Source: Stutzerimonas stutzeri
GTDB lineage: Bacteria; Pseudomonadota; Gammaproteobacteria; Pseudomonadales; Pseudomonadaceae
Assembly (NCBI RefSeq): GCF_024448985.1
Contig: NZ_JAMOII010000001.1
Coordinates: forward strand, 496,001 to 560,000
Reading direction: 5' to 3'
DNA length: 64,000 bases
Of the stretch, positions 58,043 to 64,000 are shown piece by piece. The position numbers and the translations under genes were made by a program. Below the pieces are notes generated by a model. The model ran no database searches, was not told the DNA's origin, and saw only the letters and a list, made by a program, of their open reading frames with translations. The first letter of the stretch is position 1; each line of letters opens with the position of its first letter.

Positions 58043-59392
58043 TCAGCTCGGCCGCACCTGCTTCAGCGTCTCGGCAATCATGAACGCCATTTCCAGCGAT
58101 TGATCGGCGTTGAGCCGAGGGTCGCAGTGGGTGTGATAGCGATCAGAAAGACCATCCTCGGTGATCGGCCGCGACCCGCCGATGCATTCGGTGACGTTCT
58201 GCCCGGTCATCTCGATATGAATGCCGCCCGGGTAGCTGCCCTCGGCGCGGTGCACGTCGAAGAACTGCCGCACCTCGGCGAGAACCCGTGCGAAATCCCG
58301 CGTCTTGTAGCCGCTGGACGCCTTCATGGTGTTGCCGTGCATCGGGTCCGAACTCCACAGCACCTGGCGGCCTTCGGCCTGCACCGTCTGAATCAGGCGT
58401 GGCAGGCCTTCTTCGACCTTGTCGGCGCCCATTCGTACGATCAGGTTCAGGCGGCCCGGATCGTTGTCCGGGTTGAGGATGTCGATCAGGCGGATCAGCT
58501 CCTCGCCGTCCATGCTCGGTCCGACTTTCACCCCGATCGGGTTGCCCACGCCGCGCAGGAACTCAACATGAGCACCGTCCAGCTGCCGCGTGCGGTCGCC
58601 AATCCAGAGCATATGCGCGGAGCAGTCATACCAGCCGCCGTTGAGGCTGTCCTGCCGAACGAACGCCTGCTCGTAATTAAGCAGCAGGGCTTCATGTGCG
58701 GTGAAGAAATTGGTCTCGCGCAACTGAGGTGCGTTATCCATCCCACAGGCGCGCATGAATCTCAGCGCCTGATCGATCCGTTCACCTAGTTGGTGATATT
58801 TCTCCGCCATTTGCGAGTTGGCTATGAAGTCGAGATTCCACTGATGCACCTGATGCAGATCGGCGAAACCGCCCTGGGCGAAGGCGCGCAATAGGTTCAG
58901 GCTGGACGTGGACTGATGATAGGCCTGCAGCAACCGCTCCGGATCCGGCACACGGCTTTTCTCGTCGAAACCGATGCCATTGACGATGTCGCCGCGGTAA
59001 GCGGGCAGGGTGACGCCATCGATGGTCTCGTTGCCAGACGAGCGTGGCTTCGCAAACTGTCCGGCCATGCGCCCGACCTTGATCACCGGACAGCCCGCAG
59101 CGAAGGTCATGACCACCGCCATCTGGAGCAGTACCTTGAAGGTGTCGCGGATTTTCGGTGCGGAAAACTCGGCAAAGCTTTCCGCGCAATCCCCACCCTG
59201 CAGAAGGAATGCGCGGCCTTGGGTCACCTCGGCGAACTGCCGACGCAGCTCCCGTGCCTCGCCGGCGAATACCAGCGGCGGCAGGCTCGCCAGCGTCGCC
59301 TCTACGCGCTGGAGATGCTCGGCGTCAGGATAGTCGGGCTGCTGCTGGATGGGTTTATGTCTCCAGCTGGTGGGGCTCCAGGTGTGGCTCAT
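58043..59392 (-). CDS. Class II (plant-type) DAHP synthase
   Basis: 449 residues from ATG at 59392 ([20 protein letters not shown]). [38 protein letters not shown]-like [12 protein letters not shown] and [20 protein letters not shown] indicate the type II enzyme that makes DAHP from PEP and erythrose 4-phosphate at the head of the shikimate pathway. A start at 59506 is unsupported. Divergent from the speE-like gene. Confidence 0.95.
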   Translation of the reverse strand: MSHTWSPTSWRHKPIQQQPDYPDAEHLQRVEATLASLPPLVFAGEARELRRQFAEVTQGRAFLLQGGDCAESFAEFSAPKIRDTFKVLLQMAVVMTFAAGCPVIKVGRMAGQFAKPRSSGNETIDGVTLPAYRGDIVNGIGFDEKSRVPDPERLLQAYHQSTSSLNLLRAFAQGGFADLHQVHQWNLDFIANSQMAEKYHQLGERIDQALRFMRACGMDNAPQLRETNFFTAHEALLLNYEQAFVRQDSLNGGWYDCSAHMLWIGDRTRQLDGAHVEFLRGVGNPIGVKVGPSMDGEELIRLIDILNPDNDPGRLNLIVRMGADKVEEGLPRLIQTVQAEGRQVLWSSDPMHGNTMKASSGYKTRDFARVLAEVRQFFDVHRAEGSYPGGIHIEMTGQNVTECIGGSRPITEDGLSDRYHTHCDPRLNADQSLEMAFMIAETLKQVRPS

Positions 59393-59505
59393 CGGATTGA
59401 TTCCTGCGCAAAAGTGCGCGGATTTTACCTGATGCGCTGCGCCGTCGCTGATAGCCCTTGCCAATCGGGCTGCTAAGATGCGCCGACCGGTTTGGAGTGA
59501 GCGCA

Positions 59506-60255
59506 ATGGACAAGCAGGAAGTATTGCTGGCCGAAGTACATGACGCTTTTGGCTTGATCCGTGTGCTGGAAGTAGGGGATTACAGGTTTCTGGAATTCGG
59601 CGCGGCGGTCGAGCAAAGCTGTGTGTTCACGCGAGACCCCAGCTGGTTGGAGTATGACTACACGCGCGCCATGCTGATGGGTGGCCTGATGCACGCACAG
59701 CCCGAGACCGCCCTGTTTCTCGGTCTCGGCGCGGGGACGCTAACTCAAGCGTGCCTCGAATTCCTGCCGCTCGAAGACGTCGAGGCCATTGAGCTGCGCC
59801 CGGATGTGCCGGAGTTGGCGATGCGCTATCTGGGCCTGCAGAACGACTCGCGGCTCTACATACGCATCGGCGACGCGGTAGAGCTGCTCGACTCGGCCGA
59901 GACCGCCGATATGATATTCGTCGATCTCTACACCGATGTGGGCCCGGCTGCGGCGCATCTGGCGTGGCGCTTTCTCGAGCGCTGTCAGCAAAAGCTGAAC
60001 CCAGGCGGTTGGCTGATCATCAATCAGTGGGGCACCGACGAAGACAAACCGCTCGGTGCTGCTCTGCTGCGCGGCTTGTTCCACCGCCATTATTGGGAGT
60101 GCCCGGTGAAGGAGGGCAATGTCGTCCTGTTCGTTCCCGCTGATCTGGAACAGATGCTCGACATAGCGGCCCTGCGCGAGCGCGCCGCGACCCTGGCACC
60201 GCGTCTTGGTTATTCACTGGATTCATTGATCGATGCGCTACGACCAGCCAGTTAA
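59506..60255 (+). CDS. Spermidine/spermine synthase-like methyltransferase-fold protein
   Basis: 249 residues. [20 protein letters not shown] and [20 protein letters not shown] show the SpeE-type Rossmann fold; [11 protein letters not shown] and [13 protein letters not shown] follow. The aminopropyltransferase gate-keeper motif is not clear, so it may be a SpeE-like protein of unknown substrate. It starts 113 nt from the divergent DAHP synthase start. Confidence 0.8.
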   Translation: MDKQEVLLAEVHDAFGLIRVLEVGDYRFLEFGAAVEQSCVFTRDPSWLEYDYTRAMLMGGLMHAQPETALFLGLGAGTLTQACLEFLPLEDVEAIELRPDVPELAMRYLGLQNDSRLYIRIGDAVELLDSAETADMIFVDLYTDVGPAAAHLAWRFLERCQQKLNPGGWLIINQWGTDEDKPLGAALLRGLFHRHYWECPVKEGNVVLFVPADLEQMLDIAALRERAATLAPRLGYSLDSLIDALRPAS

Positions 60256-60285
60256 AGGCAGGGTGCCGCAGCCCCGCGCCGCTTT

Positions 60286-60360
60286 CGTAGGAGGCGCCCC
60301 GCGGCGAATGCCGACCTTCGGTCAGCTCAAAAATTAAACGTTTCGTCCCAAGGTCGGGCC
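60286..60360. repeat. Family B REP-like pair beside the IS element
   Basis: CGTAGGAGGCGCCCCGCGGC (60286-60305) and CGTTTCGTCCCAAGGTCGGG (60339-60358), with the shared inner sequence GTCAGCTCAAAA also at 63979-63996. Confidence 0.7.
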
Positions 60361-60378
60361 TTGTATGGTTTCCACGCA

Positions 60379-60562
60379 AGTCCTAAAAGGGACTTGTCAG
60401 GGTGGAGGGGGCAAACGGGCCTTCCGGCCTTTCGGCACGGACTGTGGGAGATTTAGCCCCCGCCCTTCTCATCAAAGCGCCGATAGAGAATCCATCGGCG
60501 GAGCCTAGCCGCTCATGACCGACGAAATGTTGCAAGCCAGCGTTCGATGAGCCCTGACAAGT
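60379..60562 (+). ncRNA. Candidate bridge RNA in the IS110 leader
   Basis: A closing stem ACTTGTCAGGG (60392-60402) / CCCTGACAAGT (60552-60562) encloses a GGGGGC/GCCCCC stem (60407-60412/60456-60461) with a large loop, and a hairpin CGCCGAT/ATCGGCG (60478-60484/60494-60500). The large loop carries TGTGGGAGATT, complementary to the element's right end. IS110 elements encode such structured guides upstream of the transposase; here it is inferred from folding only. Confidence 0.45.
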
Positions 60563-60590
60563 GAAATTACCTTAGCTTGGAGGACCAGTC

Positions 60591-61553
60591 ATGGCAAAGC
60601 CCATTGAGTCAATCATGGTCGGTATCGATGTCAGCAAGGCCGAGCTGGTCATTGCCCGTAGTGATTCGAAGAGTCTGGAGAGGATTACCAACACACCACG
60701 AGCCATCAGCCGCTGGCTGAAGACGCTGCCTTGCGGGACTCAGCTAGCGTTCGAGGCCACAGGCGCCTATCACCGCACCTTGGCGTCGCTGGCGCATCAG
60801 GTTGGCTTTGCGCTCTATCTGCTCGATGGTTATCGGCTCAACCGGTATCGCGATGGCATTGGTAATCGCGCCAAGACCGACCCGGCTGATGCCCGGTTGA
60901 TCCTGCGCTACCTGAGCAAGGAACTGAGCGAGCTCAAGCCCTGGGTGCCACCTCACGAGGCGTTTTATCGCATCCAGAGCCTGCTGCGACGCCGGGCTTC
61001 GCTTGTGCATACCCGTGTTGCCCTGGCCCAGAGCCTGAGCGATGTGCCCGAACTCAAGAGCGCGTCCAAGCGCCTGAGCAACAACATCAAGGACATCGAA
61101 AGATTGATCGAGCGCCGCCTCACAGAGGCCATGGCTGAAGTCGGCTGGGGGGCGGATGCCCAGCGCTGCAAGGCCATTGAAGGTATTGGAGAACTCACCT
61201 GCGCAGCGCTGGCCAATACGTTCCACCGAGGTGAATTCAAGAGCAGTGATGCCTTCATTGCCTACTTGGGCATGGACGTTAGGGTACGAGACTCAGGCAA
61301 GCAGGTTGGCCGCCGGAAGCTGACCAAGAAAGGGGATCCAGAAATGCGACGCCTCTTGTATAACGCCGCGATGTCGGCCCGTCGAACAAAGGCTTGGGCT
61401 GGTCAATATGAAACCTATCTCAGCCAGGGACTGAAGACGACCCAGGCCTTGGTTAAGCTCGCCAGGAAGCTGGCCCGAATTGCCTTCGCCCTGATGAAAA
61501 ATCAATCAACATATCGACCGAAAATGCCAGTTACTTGTTGTGCCGCACCATAG
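60591..61553 (+). CDS. IS110-family transposase (DEDD recombinase)
   Basis: 320 residues. The N-terminal RuvC-like DEDD domain has MVGIDVSKAELV, FEATGAYHRTLAS and KTDPADARLILRY; the C-terminal transposase-20 domain has IEGIGELTCAAL, LGMDVRVRDSGKQVGRRKL with the conserved serine, and GDPEMRRLLYNAAMS. It is intact with no frameshift. It catalyses RNA-guided insertion/excision in this family. GGAGGACC precedes the ATG. Confidence 0.93.
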   Translation: MAKPIESIMVGIDVSKAELVIARSDSKSLERITNTPRAISRWLKTLPCGTQLAFEATGAYHRTLASLAHQVGFALYLLDGYRLNRYRDGIGNRAKTDPADARLILRYLSKELSELKPWVPPHEAFYRIQSLLRRRASLVHTRVALAQSLSDVPELKSASKRLSNNIKDIERLIERRLTEAMAEVGWGADAQRCKAIEGIGELTCAALANTFHRGEFKSSDAFIAYLGMDVRVRDSGKQVGRRKLTKKGDPEMRRLLYNAAMSARRTKAWAGQYETYLSQGLKTTQALVKLARKLARIAFALMKNQSTYRPKMPVTCCAAP

Positions 61554-61633
61554 AATCTCCCACAAAAGCAAAGGCTATGTCTGGATTAGCAGTTGCCAAT
61601 CGGTTCCGGGAAGGCTCCGAGCTTTGTAGGGTA

Positions 61634-61701
61634 GGCCGGGCGGCGTTCCGCTTTAGCCCACGCTGACCACGTTGGTGCGCTGAAACGGAACGCCGCCGGC
61701 C
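61634..61701. repeat. Long inverted repeat, family D
   Basis: GGCCGGGCGGCGTTCCG (61634-61650) and CGGAACGCCGCCGGCC (61686-61701) form a 16-bp stem with one bulge around a 35-nt loop; the inner part TTTAGCCCAC resembles family A. Confidence 0.7.
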
Positions 61702-61720
61702 CTGTGTTCTCATTTTGTCT

Positions 61721-61777
61721 GTAGGACCGGTTTCATTCGGCCGCATCCGCACAAAGGCCGAACAAGTTCGGCCCTAC
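61721..61777. repeat. Family C REP-like pair
   Basis: GTAGGACCGGTTTCATTCGG (61721-61740) and GGCCGAACAAGTTCGGCC (61756-61773) form an inverted pair like those at 27271 and 56116. The rest of the 576-nt spacer holds the deaD leader. Confidence 0.7.
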
Positions 61778-61921
61778 GAGCCTCGGGGCCGACCCTACGG
61801 ACCTTTGCACCAACCCCAACACTTGACGCAGACTTAGCCAAAGCAAAACGCAGTCGCTTGCCGAGTCGCCACGAACTTAACCCACAAGACAAAATGCGCG
61901 CACAGCTTCACAGAATTCCGG

Positions 61922-61927
61922 TATAGT
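61922..61927 (+). promoter_or_regulatory. Candidate -10 box of the deaD promoter
   Basis: TATAGT followed by a GC-rich start region implies a leader of about 210 nt before the deaD ATG. No clear -35 is seen at the right distance. Confidence 0.4.
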
Positions 61928-62108
61928 ACGCGCCGGCTGAAACCCAGCCTGCGTTCAGGTACTGCAACACACGAAGCGCTGCTTCGGCTGCTGTCCGCTT
62001 CTCGCGGCTGTCCTAGACGATTCATCATTCAATACGTTTTCGCAAACCCCGCCGACCAGGCTGCCAGGGTGACCTTCGGGTTTTGCATGGCATGCGCAGC
62101 TTCGGAAC

Positions 62109-62144
62109 ATGGGTCTTTGCGGAGCATCAGGAAAAGACCCATGA
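62109..62144 (+). promoter_or_regulatory. Start-codon hairpin and 11-codon upstream ORF of deaD
   Basis: ATGGGTCTTT (62109-62118) pairs perfectly with AAAGACCCAT (62133-62142), which includes the first two bases of the deaD ATG; AGGA lies in the 14-nt loop. The left ATG opens an 11-codon frame whose TGA overlaps the deaD ATG (ATGA). Confidence 0.7.
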
Positions 62145-63802
62145 CCCAGGAAATCGGCGGCTTTGCCGCACTCGGTATTCATCCCTCTGTACTCGCTGCC
62201 GTCATCGCGGTGGGCTACGAAGAGCCTTCGGCGATCCAGAGCCAGGCTATCCCGGTAATTCTCGGCGGCCACGACATGATCGGCCAGGCCCAGACCGGTA
62301 CCGGCAAGACCGCAGCCTTCGCGCTGCCCATTCTGTCCAAAATCGATCCGGCCAAGCGTGAGCCGCAGGCGCTGATCCTCGCGCCAACCCGCGAGCTGGC
62401 CCTGCAGGTCGCCACCGCGTTCGAAACCTATTCCAAGCAGATGCCCGGCGTTGGCGTTGTCGCCGTCTACGGCGGCGCCCCTATGGGCCCGCAGCTCAAG
62501 GCCATCCGCCAAGGTGCGCAGATCATCGTTGCCACCCCAGGCCGTTTGGTCGACCACCTGAGCCGCAATAGCACACTGCTTTCGACCATTCAGTATCTGG
62601 TGCTCGACGAAGCCGACGAAATGCTCAAGCTGGGCTTCATGGATGACCTTGAAGTCATTTTCGAAGCCATGCCGGAAAGCCGTCAGAGCGTATTGTTCTC
62701 CGCGACCCTGCCACACTCCATCCGCGCAATCGCCGAGAAGCACCTGCGCGAGCCGCAACACATCAAGGTCGCTACCAAGACCCAGACTGTCGCCCGCATC
62801 GAGCAGGCGCATCTGATGGTTCATGCTGATCAGAAGATCCCGGCCGTGCTGCGCTTGCTGGAAGTCGAAGATTTCGACGCACTGATCGCCTTCGTACGTA
62901 CCAAGCAGGCCACTCTTGATCTGGCCGCTGCGCTGGAAGCCAAGGGCTACAAGGCCGCTGCTCTGAACGGCGACATCGCTCAGAACCAGCGTGAGCGCGT
63001 TATCGAATCGCTCAAGGACGGCCGTCTGGACATCGTCGTTGCTACTGACGTTGCCGCTCGCGGTCTCGACGTGGCGCGCATCACCCATGTATTCAACGTG
63101 GACATGCCCTACGATCCGGAGTCCTACGTGCACCGTATCGGCCGTACAGGCCGTGCCGGCCGGGAAGGGCGCGCACTGCTGCTGGTCACCCCGCGTGAAC
63201 GCCGCATGCTGCAAGTCATCGAGCGCGTCACCAACCAGAAGGTTGCCGAAGCCCGTCTGCCCAACGCCCAGCAGGTGTTGGATGCGCGCATCAAGAAACT
63301 TACCAACAGCCTGTCGCCGCTGGTTGCTGATGCTGAAGCCAGCCATGGCGAACTGCTCGACAAGCTGGTTGCCGACATCGGCTGCAGCCCGCGCGCCCTA
63401 GCCGCTGCGCTGCTGCGCAAGGCCACCAATGGTCAGGCGCTGACCCTGGCCGAAGTGGAAAAAGAGCAGCCGCTGGTCCCGACCAGCGCTCCTCGCGAAC
63501 GCTCCGATCGTCCAGAGCGTAGCGGTGATCGCGAGCGCCGTGCCCCGATTCCGCTGGCCGAAGGCCGCGCCCGCTGCCGTACCCCGCTGGGTGCCCGCGA
63601 CGGCATCGCCGCACGCAACCTGCTCGGCGCCATCCTCAACGAAGGCGGCCTGGCCCGCGAAGCCATCGGCCGTATTCAGGTACGTGACAGCTTCAGCCTG
63701 GTCGAACTGCCGGAAGAAGGCCTGGAGCGTCTGCTCGGCAAACTCAAGGACACACGCGTGGGTGGCAAACAGCTCAAGCTGCGTCGCTATCGCGAGGATT
63801 GA
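62141..63802 (+). CDS. deaD: DEAD-box ATP-dependent RNA helicase DeaD (CsdA)
   Basis: 553 residues from ATG 62141 (MTQEIGGFAALGIHPSVLAA). Q motif, AQTGTGKTAAF, PTRELALQV, VLDEADEML, SATLPHSI, and HRIGRTGRAGR complete the helicase core; the C-terminus has a DbpA-type RNA-binding domain with FSLVELPEEGLERLL. It remodels structured RNA, notably rRNA in the cold. An in-frame N-terminal extension (18 codons from 62087) is unlikely. Regulation: see the leader hairpin entry. Confidence 0.96.
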   Translation: MTQEIGGFAALGIHPSVLAAVIAVGYEEPSAIQSQAIPVILGGHDMIGQAQTGTGKTAAFALPILSKIDPAKREPQALILAPTRELALQVATAFETYSKQMPGVGVVAVYGGAPMGPQLKAIRQGAQIIVATPGRLVDHLSRNSTLLSTIQYLVLDEADEMLKLGFMDDLEVIFEAMPESRQSVLFSATLPHSIRAIAEKHLREPQHIKVATKTQTVARIEQAHLMVHADQKIPAVLRLLEVEDFDALIAFVRTKQATLDLAAALEAKGYKAAALNGDIAQNQRERVIESLKDGRLDIVVATDVAARGLDVARITHVFNVDMPYDPESYVHRIGRTGRAGREGRALLLVTPRERRMLQVIERVTNQKVAEARLPNAQQVLDARIKKLTNSLSPLVADAEASHGELLDKLVADIGCSPRALAAALLRKATNGQALTLAEVEKEQPLVPTSAPRERSDRPERSGDRERRAPIPLAEGRARCRTPLGARDGIAARNLLGAILNEGGLAREAIGRIQVRDSFSLVELPEEGLERLLGKLKDTRVGGKQLKLRRYRED

Positions 63803-63817
63803 TCGTCCTTAGATGAC

Positions 63818-63849
63818 AAAAAGGGTGGGCTTAATAGCCCACCCTTTTT
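63818..63849 (+). terminator. Rho-independent terminator of deaD
   Basis: AAAAAGGGTGGGCT (63818-63831), TAAT loop, AGCCCACCCTTTTT (63836-63849). A perfect 14-bp stem with a T-run. Confidence 0.93.
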
Positions 63850-63893
63850 CGTTTCAGCGACTCGTACCGTTTTTGGCGAACACACGCCCCAAA

Positions 63894-63996
63894 AGCTTCG
63901 CCCCGAGGTCGGGCTTCCTACGGAAAGCACGTGCTCCGACACTGCTTGTAGGAGGCGCTCCTCCGCGGCGAACGCGCACCCTATGTCAGCTCAAAA
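63894..63996. repeat. Family B REP-like pair at the window end
   Basis: GCTTCGCCCCGAGGTCGG (63894-63911, then GCTTCCTACGG) and GTAGGAGGCGCTCCTCCGCG (63948-63967), followed by GTCAGCTCAAAA, as at 60319. No gene is seen from 63850 to 64000. Confidence 0.75.
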
Positions 63997-64000
63997 GCAA

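Larger units (their letters stand above)
60370..61564 (+). mobile_element. IS110-family insertion sequence
   Basis: One DEDD transposase gene with about 200 nt of noncoding DNA upstream and about 11 nt downstream, the layout of IS110-group elements. Left boundary is uncertain (about 60365-60390); the right end is near AATCTCCCACA (61554-61564), whose complement TGTGGGAGATT occurs in the leader at 60443-60453. The element sits next to a REP pair. No target duplication is evident. Confidence 0.8.

Noticed and set aside
58100-58789. A plus-strand frame of 229 codons across the DAHP synthase
   Set aside because: A shadow of the minus-strand gene, without ribosome site or family.
60443-60453. TGTGGGAGATT read as a left subterminal inverted repeat of an IS1111-type element
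   Set aside because: It would leave the structured leader half outside the element and the IS1111 layout has its long noncoding part downstream; here that part is upstream, so the IS110-group reading is preferred, though not proved.

Overview
This 64 kb window is a GC-rich gammaproteobacterial chromosome segment. Its gene content, gene order (flagellar and chemotaxis block, ccm operon, tpm-htpX-aminotransferase-msrB-gpx block, deaD) and protein sequences point to a Pseudomonas, most likely the P. stutzeri (Stutzerimonas) group. That assignment comes from recognition of families and order, not from a database search.

Layout. (1) 1-11926, plus strand: flagellar export and motor genes fliH (cut by the window edge), fliI, fliJ, then a partner-switching/phosphorelay module (STAS protein, response regulator-phosphatase-kinase, Hpt) that resembles HsbA-HsbR-HptB, then fliK, fliL, fliM, fliN, fliO, fliP, fliQ, fliR, flhB. 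(2) 11927-12962: repeats and an inverted sodC. (3) 12963-27222, plus strand: flhA, flhF, fleN, fliA, cheY, cheZ, cheA, cheB, motC, motD, a ParA-like (ParC) and a CheW-like (ParP) protein, cheW and a DUF2802 protein. (4) 27538-29799: a periplasmic rhodanese and, on the minus strand, a second FliK-like gene coupled to a free-standing FlhB C-terminal homologue. (5) 29932-36962: the complete cytochrome c maturation operon ccmABCDE-F-G-H-I. (6) 36991-42398: a small lipoprotein, a FliT-like chaperone behind a sigma-28 promoter, then the flagellar regulators fleQ, fleS and fleR. (7) 42467-50592: housekeeping and redox genes (tpm, DUF2959 lipoprotein, htpX, aminotransferase, msrB, gpx, DUF815 ATPase, a GST and a membrane-anchored protein). 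(8) 50800-50970: tRNA-Glu and tRNA-Gly. (9) 51280-63802: ZIP transporter, FAD oxidoreductase, 4.5S RNA, earP-efp, DASS transporter, class II DAHP synthase, a spermidine-synthase-like protein, an IS110-family element and the DEAD-box helicase deaD.

How it works together. Transcription of the flagellar block can be read from DNA: well-spaced sigma-54 (-24/-12) boxes precede fliK, fliL and flhA, a weaker one precedes fleSR, and a sigma-28 box precedes the FliT-like gene. This fits the FleQ/RpoN - FleSR - FliA cascade, whose regulators fleQ, fleS, fleR, fleN and fliA are all encoded here. FlhF/FleN and ParC/ParP would set polar placement of flagellum and chemotaxis array.

Spacers between operons are rich in at least four families of short palindromic REP-like repeats, often in inverted pairs. 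The most unusual signals are: a perfect 10-bp inverted repeat that contains the deaD start codon, with a short upstream ORF overlapping that codon by ATGA; a structured leader in the IS110 element that could be its bridge RNA; three FliM-like short motifs in the CheA linker; the FliK2/FlhB-C pair; and a long hairpin plus tiny ORF between motC and motD. No CRISPR array, prophage or classical defence system was seen.
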